From contig JAFRBX010000066.1 of the NCBI GenBank assembly GCA_017404665.1, positions 1 through 49,163 of the forward strand: DNA of 49,163 nucleotides. The letters are read 5' to 3'. How positions within the stretch are numbered: the stretch's first letter is position 1; every line of letters begins with the position of its first letter. A model generated the notes under the pieces. It saw nothing but the letters and a program-made list of their open reading frames with translations, was not told the DNA's origin and made no database searches. The DNA comes from Ruminococcus sp. (GTDB taxonomy: Bacteria > Bacillota > Clostridia > Oscillospirales > Acutalibacteraceae). This document shows positions 20,857 to 28,119 of the stretch, piece after piece. Made by a program: the position numbers and the translations under genes.

Positions 20857-22986
20857 TCAGGCGATCGCATCCTGCTCCGCCTGCATGATATCGTTGATAG
20901 CTGCTTTATCCAGCTCGAGCGTATCGTCCGCCGCCTTGCTCTCGTCGGCAAAGGCGTCGAATTCCTTTTGCTTTTCAGCCAGAATATTGATGATGCGTTC
21001 GTCGACCGTGTCGTCGCACAACAGGCGATATACCAGCACACTCCGCGCCTGACCCATGCGGTAAGCGCGGGAGATCGCCTGATTCTCGATACTGGGCTTC
21101 AGCTGCGGCTCGCACAGGATCACCACGGAGGCGCTCTGGATGTTCAACCCGGTGCCGCCGGACTGGATCTGCGCGACCAGCACCGCTCCGGCGGGCGCTT
21201 TGTCGAACTCGTCGATGATCTCCTGTCGTCTTGCGGGGCTGACCGAGCCGGTGATCGGCTCCATGCAGCTCTCGCCCAGCAGGTTCGCCACCTTCGCGAC
21301 GGTATCGAGAAAGAAGGAGAAGATCAGCACCTTCCGTCCCTCTTCCTTTGCCTCTTCGATCAGCCCCGTCATGCGGATCGCCTTGGAGGAACGGCTGAGA
21401 TCATCCACGTTCCACGAAACACGCCGCGCCGCCATAAAGTTCTGCTCCGCGATCGCGTCTTTATATACCTTCTTTTCCTCGGGCAGCAGATCGCACCATT
21501 CGTAGCTCTCCACCAGCTCGGGCAGCTCGGTCAGGACGTCCTCACGCTTGCGGCGGTAGTAGACGGGCGCGACCGCCTCACGGAACTGCGGCGCAGATGA
21601 CAGCGACAGCATCGGCTGTATCTCTTTGGATACACTCTGATTGAGGATCGTGATCAGCGTCGCCATCTCCCCTACCCTGTTCTCCAGCGCGGTGCCGGTC
21701 ATGAACAGCAGCCTGTCGGCATGGGCGCAGAGCTTTTTGACGTTCTGCGTACGCTGTGCGGAGGGGTTTTTGATGTAATGCGCCTCGTCTACCGTCAGCA
21801 TAGACAGCCGGAAGGCGGGATCAAGCTCAAAAACAGCGGTCGTTTCATAGGTCGTCACCGCCACGCCGCCCTTATCGATCCAATCCTGCAAAGCGGCAGT
21901 TTTATCGTTTCCGTGTACCTTGATGACGCGCAGATCGCTGTGCTTTTCGATCTCTCGGCACCAGTTGGTCAGCACCGACGCGGGACATACCACGGCAAAA
22001 TGCGTCGAGCCGCCGTTGCGCAGATGCACCATCGCCGCGATCGCCTGTACGGTCTTGCCCAGACCCATTTCATCGCCCAGCAGTACGCGCCGCTGCGCGA
22101 TGATGTACTTGACGCCCCATTCCTGATAACGGCGCAGGGTGCAGTTCAGACCCCTGAGATCCGGCTCCACCTCGGTGATACTCTGCGCCAGCTCCTCCGG
22201 TAATCCGTAAACCTCGTCGCCCGAACCAACGACGTCCGGCATGACGGCTTCGAGAATATTGATGTAGCTGATGCTGTCGGCGGCAAAATCCTCCCACACG
22301 TCCTTCGGCGTGACATAAACCGCTCCCGAAGCTGAGCCCAGCATGTTTTCCAGCTCGACGGTATCGGCATTTGACAGAATAGACGAGAGCGTCTCATATG
22401 CGGACCGCGCCCGTTCCTTCTTATCCGCAGACGTAAACAGCCACCGCAGCCCGCCCGTCGCGGGCTTGATATCCTTTGCGGAGGACACTACCGCCGACGC
22501 GTATCGCTTGCGGAAGCGATCGGCGCACTGCACCGCCGGCAGGATGCGCTTATACTGATAGATCGCGGTCACCAGCACGGTCGCGTTCGGATTCTGATCA
22601 TCGGCGCTCAGTCGGATCCTTGCGCCGTTTTTCGCTGTGGCGGCAAGCGCCTTTGCCGCTTCCTTGATCATACGGGCGCCCTCTGGACTGATGCCGTTGA
22701 TAGCTGATATCCGATATTCCGGCGCGGCAATCACGTCCGCTACAGTATGCAGCCCCGCGTCATGCAGCATTTTGACGCGGATACCCTTTTTGTCGCGGTT
22801 GAGCTCATCAACGGGGATCGTTTTGAGAATATCATTTGAGCTGTCGTCCGTCATCGCATCGGAAGCCGACCGGATCGCGGTGCGGAGACGCTGTTCGGCA
22901 GAATAGAGCTGTTTCAGCTTCGAGGTCAGCTCCTCATAACGCCTGAACAGGCGTTTCGCGTCGCCGGATGAAAAATCTCGTGCCAT
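20857..22986 (-). CDS. SNF2-family DEAH helicase with an HhH domain
   Basis: 709 residues. Residues ~65-118 form a helix-hairpin-helix-type DNA-binding segment (MLHDAGLHTVADVI, then INGISPEGARMIKEAA). The SNF2 motor starts near 285 with LRRYQEWGVKYI; motif I is GDEMGLGKTVQA (~305), motif II DEAH, motif III LLFMTGTALEN, and the helicase C domain ends with QSGGTGLNIQSA and SRAYRMGQ. It should be a dsDNA translocase powered by ATP. The role is not evident; the protein stands alone, without methylase or nuclease partners, so a phage-defence system is not supported. The RBS is AAGGAG, 7 nt from ATG 22986. Confidence 0.9.
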   Translation of the reverse strand: MARDFSSGDAKRLFRRYEELTSKLKQLYSAEQRLRTAIRSASDAMTDDSSNDILKTIPVDELNRDKKGIRVKMLHDAGLHTVADVIAAPEYRISAINGISPEGARMIKEAAKALAATAKNGARIRLSADDQNPNATVLVTAIYQYKRILPAVQCADRFRKRYASAVVSSAKDIKPATGGLRWLFTSADKKERARSAYETLSSILSNADTVELENMLGSASGAVYVTPKDVWEDFAADSISYINILEAVMPDVVGSGDEVYGLPEELAQSITEVEPDLRGLNCTLRRYQEWGVKYIIAQRRVLLGDEMGLGKTVQAIAAMVHLRNGGSTHFAVVCPASVLTNWCREIEKHSDLRVIKVHGNDKTAALQDWIDKGGVAVTTYETTAVFELDPAFRLSMLTVDEAHYIKNPSAQRTQNVKKLCAHADRLLFMTGTALENRVGEMATLITILNQSVSKEIQPMLSLSSAPQFREAVAPVYYRRKREDVLTELPELVESYEWCDLLPEEKKVYKDAIAEQNFMAARRVSWNVDDLSRSSKAIRMTGLIEEAKEEGRKVLIFSFFLDTVAKVANLLGESCMEPITGSVSPARRQEIIDEFDKAPAGAVLVAQIQSGGTGLNIQSASVVILCEPQLKPSIENQAISRAYRMGQARSVLVYRLLCDDTVDERIINILAEKQKEFDAFADESKAADDTLELDKAAINDIMQAEQDAIA

Positions 22987-23011
22987 GTTTTACTCCTTAT
23001 ATATAGTATAG

Positions 23012-23062
23012 AAAGGGGCTGTGAAAAACGAAGCTATACGTTCGTTTTTTATCAGCCCCTTT
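23012..23062 (-). terminator. Long hairpin terminator behind the DUF4358 gene
   Basis: Outer arms AAAGGGGCTG and CAGCCCCTTT and inner arms AAAAACGAA and TTCGTTTTT give a near-continuous stem. The inner stem is followed by TTTTT on both strands, so it could act in either direction. It separates the lipoprotein operon from the helicase gene. Confidence 0.7.
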
Positions 23063-23078
23063 AACATCAATCAAATCA

Positions 23079-23546
23079 TCAATTGATCCCAATCGCGTTT
23101 TTGTAATCCGTTTTCATCGCGTCGCAATTCTCGGAAATAAACAGCGACACATAGTTGTTATCGGTATCAACCGTTGCTTTTTCCACGATCGCATACTGCT
23201 CGGGATTATAGTTCTTGGTTTCGTTGAGCTTGGAATTCAAGCGGTTCGTCAAAGCGGTCGCGATACGCTCTGCGGCGTCTGCATCGGACGCGAGCACCAT
23301 GACGATCTCCTCCTGCTTGACGCCGGAGTTGTTGATGCCGCCCGCGAACTCCTTGACGTCCTCCGCCGCGATACCGTAAAAACGGTTCAGATCGGATACT
23401 TCCGAGAATTCTACCAGATCGGTCACGCTGTAGGTTGTTTTGATCTCGCTGAAAATGTCGCTCAAAGGCTTTGCCGACTGACCGCAGGCGCAAAGCATGA
23501 CTGCCAGCAAGGCGATCAATGCGGCAGCGCAGATGATTTTTTTCAT
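23079..23546 (-). CDS. DUF4358 lipoprotein
   Basis: 155 residues from ATG 23546, chosen because GGGAGG lies 6 nt upstream; a start at 23591 has no RBS and gives a charged N-terminus before the signal. A lipoprotein signal ends at the LCACG cysteine (~20). The rest is one DUF4358 domain (SDIFSEIKTTYSVTDLVEF, then DADAAERIATALTNRLNSKL, KNYNPEQYAIVE and NYVSLFIS). DUF4358 proteins are short lipoproteins of Clostridia with unknown role. A paralog is encoded on the other strand at 26335. It lies 49 nt behind the SGNH hydrolase and probably shares its promoter. Confidence 0.85.
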   Translation of the reverse strand: MKKIICAAALIALLAVMLCACGQSAKPLSDIFSEIKTTYSVTDLVEFSEVSDLNRFYGIAAEDVKEFAGGINNSGVKQEEIVMVLASDADAAERIATALTNRLNSKLNETKNYNPEQYAIVEKATVDTDNNYVSLFISENCDAMKTDYKNAIGIN

Positions 23547-23595
23547 ATAGACCTCCCAAAATCTTTGTACGACGTCGCTTCTGCGCGGCATCTGA

Positions 23596-24363
23596 TTACG
23601 CGTTCTCTTTCAGATAATTCGCCCAGATTTCGCAAGCGGCGTCGGTAAAGTGCAGTCCCATCGAATCGGGATCGCTGCAATACTCGTCGGGCAGATTGCC
23701 GTCCGTGTCCGCCACGGCGGAAAAAACGTCCAGATACTTATAATGGTTTGCTTCACAGTATTCCTTCAGCATGCCGTCGAATTCCTTGACCAGCGTATTG
23801 TTGAAGGTCTCCATCTCGGCGGATTTAATCATCGGCGTGACCGACTGGATATAGATATGCGCATCGGGCGTTTTCGCCATGATATCGGATACCAGCTGCT
23901 TACAGCTGTCCATTGCGCCGTTTGTACCGTAAAGCCCGATATCGTTCATGCCCAGCATGATGAAAACGTTTTTCTTGCCGGTCAGTTCGGCGCAATCCTC
24001 CACACGGTGCGTTTCGCCCTGATAATAGGGATGCACCGCCTCGGGATCGTCGATCGCCCACAGCGCGTTGGTATAACCCAGACTGCCCGCGCAGAAAAAT
24101 TCTGTCGAGCCCAGCGCCTCGGGATGAGAAGCGCAGTAGTAGCTGAGCTTCAGGGTAACGCTGTCGCCGACAAACACCGCGTCATTGAACCACTCGGCAG
24201 TCTTGGGCGAGGTCTCGTCATACCCGTAATCCGGTTCCTCGGTAGCGGCAGGCTCCGTCGGCGGCTCGGTCGCGTTCTGCCGATCGACGATCGACTTGCA
24301 GCCGCCGAACAGCATCGCCACGCACAGGATCAACACCGGCACAAAAAGATTGATCTTTTTCAT
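23596..24363 (-). CDS. SGNH/GDSL-family hydrolase lipoprotein
   Basis: 255 residues. Lipoprotein signal with lipobox LFGGC (Cys 22), followed by a TEPPTEPAATEEP linker typical of ruminococcal surface proteins. Catalytic blocks: FVGDSVTLKL (block I Ser), an Asn-bearing LGMNDIG (block III) and DSMGLHFT with the block V Asp/His. It probably removes ester groups (acetyl or acyl) from surface glycans or lipids; the substrate is unknown. It leads a two-gene operon with the DUF4358 lipoprotein and has a promoter at 24412-24440. Confidence 0.88.
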   Translation of the reverse strand: MKKINLFVPVLILCVAMLFGGCKSIVDRQNATEPPTEPAATEEPDYGYDETSPKTAEWFNDAVFVGDSVTLKLSYYCASHPEALGSTEFFCAGSLGYTNALWAIDDPEAVHPYYQGETHRVEDCAELTGKKNVFIMLGMNDIGLYGTNGAMDSCKQLVSDIMAKTPDAHIYIQSVTPMIKSAEMETFNNTLVKEFDGMLKEYCEANHYKYLDVFSAVADTDGNLPDEYCSDPDSMGLHFTDAACEIWANYLKENA

Positions 24364-24411
24364 ATTATGATGCTCATCTCCAAAAAATATCCAAAAAAGA
24401 CATACTTCTAC

Positions 24412-24440
24412 ATAATGTGGAAAAAGTATAGCACATGCAA
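24412..24440 (-). promoter_or_regulatory. Promoter of the SGNH-DUF4358 operon
   Basis: On the minus strand a -35 TTGCAT (24435-24440) and a -10 CATTAT (24412-24417) with a 17-bp spacer; a second -10-like TATACT lies inside the spacer. Confidence 0.5.
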
Positions 24441-24465
24441 AACGCCATATACTTCTTCTATAGAA

Positions 24466-25407
24466 TTATAATAATTCTGTTTCGGAATATTTTTTACTGT
24501 GATGCGCAAGCCTTCCCTGTTTGATATTATTTTCATCCAGCGTGCGGTTTATGAAATTCAGCACCCTCTTTTTGTCAGCGCTCCATAAGGGCGCGATCAG
24601 GCTGCGCTTGTCTCCGTCGCCTGTCAGTCGGGCAATCACCACGTTTTCGGGCAGCAGCTCGACGCATCGGCACAGGATCCGCGCGTATTCCTCCATTGTC
24701 AGCGTCTTAAACTTTCCCATGCGGTATTCCCGCGCCAGATCTGTCCCTTCGATCACGTGTAAAAGCTGCAGCTTGACACCGTCGGTCAGCCGACCGACAT
24801 AGGATACCGACTCGTACATCATTTCTTCCGACTCACCGGGTAGCCCGAGGATCACATGGGTGATGACCTCGATACCCGCACCGTGAAGCACCTTTACCGC
24901 CTCCTCATAGACCGTCAGCGGATAGCCGCGTCGAATATAGCGCGCGGTACTTTCGTGGATCGTCTGCAAGCCCAGCTCCACCGTCACGGGCTTCTTTTCA
25001 TTCATCTCCGAAAGCAGTGCAATCACTTCAGCGGGCAGACAGTCCGGTCTCGTGCCGATCGCCAAACCGACGATATCATCCGGCGCGATCGCTTCTTCAT
25101 ACAACTGCCTCAATGTATCAACGTCTGCATACGTATTGGTAAAGGGCTGAAAATACGCGATATACAGCTGATCGGAGGTTTTCGCCTGTACTCTTTTCTT
25201 TGCCTGCTCCAGCTGCTCTGTGATGGGCAGCGCCGCACAGGCGGCAAATTCACCCGAGCCGCCCGCACTGCAAAAGATACAGCCGCGCGTGTCGAGCGTT
25301 CCGTCGCGATTCGGACAGATCATGCCGCCGCTGATGGCGAGACGATATACCTTCTTCCCGAATTTTTGTTTATAATATTCGTTCAAAGAAAAATAATGTT
25401 TCATCAT
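24466..25407 (-). CDS. TIGR01212-family radical SAM protein
   Basis: 313 residues. The iron-sulfur cysteines are in CPNRDGTLDTRGCIFC (~31-46), the long-spaced CX10CX2C layout specific to the TIGR01212/YhcC group rather than CX3CX2C. Further radical SAM features are AYFQPFTNTYA, GTRPDCLP, ELGLQTIH and HVILGLPGE. It should bind a 4Fe-4S cluster and SAM. The reaction is not settled for most members of this family. It starts 12 nt after the hydrolase gene, with weak SD, so coupling is likely. ATG 25407 or ATG 25404 could be used. Confidence 0.9.
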   Translation of the reverse strand: MMKHYFSLNEYYKQKFGKKVYRLAISGGMICPNRDGTLDTRGCIFCSAGGSGEFAACAALPITEQLEQAKKRVQAKTSDQLYIAYFQPFTNTYADVDTLRQLYEEAIAPDDIVGLAIGTRPDCLPAEVIALLSEMNEKKPVTVELGLQTIHESTARYIRRGYPLTVYEEAVKVLHGAGIEVITHVILGLPGESEEMMYESVSYVGRLTDGVKLQLLHVIEGTDLAREYRMGKFKTLTMEEYARILCRCVELLPENVVIARLTGDGDKRSLIAPLWSADKKRVLNFINRTLDENNIKQGRLAHHSKKYSETELL

Positions 25408-25419
25408 GGAAAGAGCCTG

Positions 25420-26208
25420 TCACTGATGAAAAAAGTCAAGGATACGCTGTTTATAGTCCGGCGCTTCGTCAAATACGCAGTGACCGTACTCGTTCCCATA
25501 CAGATACAGCTCGCAGCCGAGCTTTTCGGCGATACGACGGGAGTGCTCACAGGGCAGCACCTTATCCCCTTTGACGCCGATGACCAGTACGGGACAGGTG
25601 ATCTTGTCCAGCTCATCCATGATATCAAAGCCGTCGATCGCCCGCGTCTGGATGATGAAGCGCTCGATGTCGCGCGCGCTGACATGATCGTTCATATGAA
25701 TCAGCAAATCCTTATACTTGCCGATGGTCTCTTCGGAGTACAGACAGTCAATGAATTCAGCGGTCAGCGCAGTCATATCGCCGCTTTGCGCGAGCGTGAT
25801 CCATCTCCGGGTGCCCTCTCTGACCGCTTTATCCGCCGACGCAGCGGTCGAGCCCAGCACCATTCTGTGCACCAGCTCAGGAGCGTCGATTGCGATGCAC
25901 ATCGCCATCATCCCGCCCTGCGAAGCGCCGAAGATATCCGCGTCTTTGATGCCGATCTCCCGCATGACCGCTGCGGTATCCGCTGACATCTGCCGCACGG
26001 AATACGGGTCGGGCATATTCTTTCGCCTGTCAAACACGTAAACCTTGTACCCTTCACCGAACATCCGATACGCCGCCTCGATCGCCTTGGCAGACGCCAT
26101 GATGCTTTTGGTATCCACCCCCGGCAGGATCACAAAGGGACGCTCCCCCGTGCCGAAGCAGAAATATTCCATCTCGATATCGTTGACCTTGACATATTTT
26201 ATTTCCAT
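25420..26208 (-). CDS. Alpha/beta hydrolase
   Basis: 262 residues, alpha/beta hydrolase fold. The nucleophile elbow is GASQGG (Ser ~96), the acid is in VIGVKGDKVLP (~210) and the catalytic His in YGHCVFDE (~240). An oxyanion-type strand ILPGVDTKS lies near the N-terminus. It is cytoplasmic, since no signal is seen. Substrate unknown; esterase, lipase or peptidase would all fit. It is the first gene of a pair with the radical SAM protein and has a clear promoter at 26247-26275, divergent from the DUF4358 gene. Confidence 0.85.
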   Translation of the reverse strand: MEIKYVKVNDIEMEYFCFGTGERPFVILPGVDTKSIMASAKAIEAAYRMFGEGYKVYVFDRRKNMPDPYSVRQMSADTAAVMREIGIKDADIFGASQGGMMAMCIAIDAPELVHRMVLGSTAASADKAVREGTRRWITLAQSGDMTALTAEFIDCLYSEETIGKYKDLLIHMNDHVSARDIERFIIQTRAIDGFDIMDELDKITCPVLVIGVKGDKVLPCEHSRRIAEKLGCELYLYGNEYGHCVFDEAPDYKQRILDFFHQ

Positions 26209-26246
26209 AGGATCACCGCCTCTTGTTCTCTGTTATTTCGACTGTC

Positions 26247-26275
26247 AGTATAGCATAATCGGTCCGAAAACTCAA
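26247..26275 (-). promoter_or_regulatory. Promoter of the alpha/beta hydrolase gene
   Basis: On the minus strand a -35 TTGAGT (26270-26275), a 17-bp spacer and a -10 TATACT (26247-26252). Its -35 is only 3 bp from the -35 of the divergent promoter at 26279-26307. Confidence 0.65.
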
Positions 26276-26278
26276 TTG

Positions 26279-26307
26279 TTGATTTTTCACTGCCGATACG
26301 CTATAAT
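26279..26307 (+). promoter_or_regulatory. Promoter of the plus-strand DUF4358 gene
   Basis: A -35 TTGATT (26279-26284), a 17-bp spacer and a perfect -10 TATAAT (26302-26307), 27 nt before the ATG. It is back to back with the hydrolase promoter, so RNA polymerase binding at one may affect the other. Confidence 0.75.
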
Positions 26308-26334
26308 ATACAAAAAGAAAGAGAGGCGATTATT

Positions 26335-26799
26335 ATGAAAAAAGTATTGACCATCCTTACCGCACTTATCCTTACCGTTGCGCTCTGCACCGCCTGCGGT
26401 TCCGCGAAGGACGTCGATCTGAAACAGGTGATGAACGACGTCAACAGCACATACAGCCTGACGGATATGAAAAGCATCGACGATACCGACAGCCTGAACC
26501 GCTATTATCAGATCGACGCGGACAGCGTCAAGCAGTTTGCGGCGCAGCTCCCCTCCTCGGCGTCGAGCTTTAACGAGATCATTCTGATCGAAGCCGTTGA
26601 CTCGTCGGCAGCCGATGATATCAAAACGAAGCTCGACGCGCGCCTGAGCTCCCAGCTGAGCAGCGCGAAAAGCTATAACGCGGAGCAGGTCGGCATGATC
26701 GAAGCCTGCGAGGTCAAGGAAAGCGGCAATTATGTGTACCTCGTCATCGGCGATCAGCACGACGAGATCGAAGCGGCGATTGAAACAGCTTTGAAGTAA
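26335..26799 (+). CDS. DUF4358 lipoprotein (paralog)
   Basis: 154 residues from ATG 26335, with GAGAGGCG upstream. The lipoprotein signal ends near LCTACG (Cys ~21). One DUF4358 domain follows: VDLKQVMNDVNSTYSLTD, DADSVKQFAAQLPSS, DDIKTKLDARLSSQL, KSYNAEQVGMIEACEV, NYVYLVIGD. It is the only plus-strand gene between base 1 and 48400. It aligns end to end with the protein at 23079-23546 and probably arose by duplication. Role unknown. Confidence 0.87.
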   Translation: MKKVLTILTALILTVALCTACGSAKDVDLKQVMNDVNSTYSLTDMKSIDDTDSLNRYYQIDADSVKQFAAQLPSSASSFNEIILIEAVDSSAADDIKTKLDARLSSQLSSAKSYNAEQVGMIEACEVKESGNYVYLVIGDQHDEIEAAIETALK

Positions 26800-26835
26800 T
26801 ACATACACAATCTACACAATCAATAACAAACTATA

Positions 26836-26862
26836 GCAGCGGCTGCCCGAAAGGACAGCCGC
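26836..26862 (+). terminator. Terminator of the plus-strand DUF4358 gene
   Basis: Stem GCGGCTG(C)CC-GAAA-GG(A)CAGCCGC followed by the T-rich ACTTCTTT. The tetraloop GAAA and strong arms support it; the T-run is imperfect. Confidence 0.6.
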
Positions 26863-26888
26863 ACTTCTTTGCGTAAATACAGTAAACA

Positions 26889-26917
26889 GAAAAGAGCCGA
26901 CAGTCGCCTGTCAGCTC
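26889..26917 (-). terminator. Terminator of the HU gene
   Basis: On the minus strand a 10-bp stem GAGCTGACAG/CTGTCGGCTC with loop GCGA is followed by TTTTCTGTTT, 22 nt after the HU stop. Confidence 0.85.
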
Positions 26918-26939
26918 TCTCATTTGCGGGAATCAAAAA

Positions 26940-27215
26940 TTACTTGTTAACAGCGTCCTTGAAAGCCTTGCCAGCCTTGAAAGCGGGAACCTTGGATGCA
27001 GGGATCTCAATCTTCGCGTTCGTTCTGGGGTCAACGCCGGTACGAGCGTTTCTCTCTCTTCTCTCGAAGGTACCGAAGCCAACAATCTGGATCTTGTCGC
27101 CGGCAGCGATGGTATCTACGATGGTGTCGAAGGTAGCGGCTACAGCAGCCTCAGCGTCCTTCTTGGAAATAGCAGCCTTCTCGGCAACAATTGCGATGAG
27201 TTCAGACTTTTTCAT
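26940..27215 (-). CDS. hup: HU-family DNA-binding protein
   Basis: 91 residues, full family length, starting [20 protein letters not shown]. The start is ATG 27215, with TTGGAGG 8 nt upstream; a 5-codon longer start would place the RBS inside the gene. The HU signature is present: [15 protein letters not shown], then NPRTN-like [13 protein letters not shown], then [11 protein letters not shown]. It is a histone-like protein that bends and coats DNA. A hairpin GCGAAA/TTTCGC in its leader (27241-27255) may stabilise the mRNA. It lies behind mazG, as in several Clostridia, and has its own terminator. Confidence 0.97.
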   Translation of the reverse strand: MKKSELIAIVAEKAAISKKDAEAAVAATFDTIVDTIAAGDKIQIVGFGTFERRERNARTGVDPRTNAKIEIPASKVPAFKAGKAFKDAVNK

Positions 27216-27292
27216 TTTAATTTCCTCCAATAATTTTTTTGCGAAATGCTTTCGCTTGGTATTTATTTAACTTCTTCTCTGCAGAATCGGGG

Positions 27293-28075
27293 TCATTTTA
27301 CTTGTTCCCACAGAGAATCGATTAACGAACTTGGGGCGTTTTTCATATCGACACCGCGCTCCTGCGCGAGCTTTTCCACGGCACGAAAACGCTTAGCAAA
27401 TTTGTCGGTCGAGCGGGTCAGCGCCTGTTCGGCGTCCACTCCCGCGAACCGCGCCACATTGACGACGGAAAAGAGCAGGTCGCCCAGCTCCTCTTCAATC
27501 TTTTCATGATCGCCGCTGTCGATGGCGGCGAACAATTCCGCCTGCTCCTCGGGCACCTTCGCAGCAGCGTCGGCGGCATCCCTGAAATCCATGCCGGACT
27601 TTGCGGAGCGCTTCTGCACCTTCTGCGCCCGCATGAGCGCCGGCAGCGACCGCGCGACGTCGTCGACCGAATCGGCGATGCTCTGCGCCTTTGACTGCAT
27701 CTTGATGGCGTCCCAATTTTTGAGCACCTCTTCAGGCGTATCTGCTTCGATATTACCGAACACATGGGGATGGCGGATGATCAGCTTTTTGCACACCTCG
27801 TCACAGACGTCGTCAAAATCAAAGCGGCCCGCTTCTTCCTCCATCAGCGAATGGAAGATCACCTGCATCAGCACGTCGCCCAGCTCTTCTCTGAGCAGCG
27901 CCGCGTCGCCCTTGTCGATCGCGTCGACAACCTCATAGGTCTCCTCGATGAAATTCAGGCGGATGCTCTCGTGCGTCTGCACCCTGTCCCAAGGGCAGCC
28001 GTCGGGAGCGCGCAGGATCCGCATGATGCGGATCAGATCCGTGATTTGATAAGCGTCCTTATACTGAAAATCCAT
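27293..28075 (-). CDS. mazG: Nucleoside triphosphate pyrophosphohydrolase MazG
   Basis: 260 residues from ATG 28075, preceded by GGGAGAG; the usual MazG length. It hydrolyses NTPs or dNTPs to the monophosphates and pyrophosphate, a house-cleaning role. Two tandem all-alpha MazG domains are visible. The N-terminal one has CPWDRVQTHESI and the metal site EETYEVVDAI...REELGDVLMQV. The C-terminal one has EEELGDLLFSVVNVARF. It lies 44 nt downstream of the flippase gene. Confidence 0.95.
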   Translation of the reverse strand: MDFQYKDAYQITDLIRIMRILRAPDGCPWDRVQTHESIRLNFIEETYEVVDAIDKGDAALLREELGDVLMQVIFHSLMEEEAGRFDFDDVCDEVCKKLIIRHPHVFGNIEADTPEEVLKNWDAIKMQSKAQSIADSVDDVARSLPALMRAQKVQKRSAKSGMDFRDAADAAAKVPEEQAELFAAIDSGDHEKIEEELGDLLFSVVNVARFAGVDAEQALTRSTDKFAKRFRAVEKLAQERGVDMKNAPSSLIDSLWEQVK

Positions 28076-28119
28076 ATTCTCTCCCAAAAAACGGCGCAAA
28101 ACCGCTTATATTCTATATA

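Noticed and set aside
20857-23062. Phage-defence island around the SNF2 helicase
   Set aside because: No nuclease, methylase, toxin or sensor gene is adjacent. The neighbours are lipoproteins and repeats.
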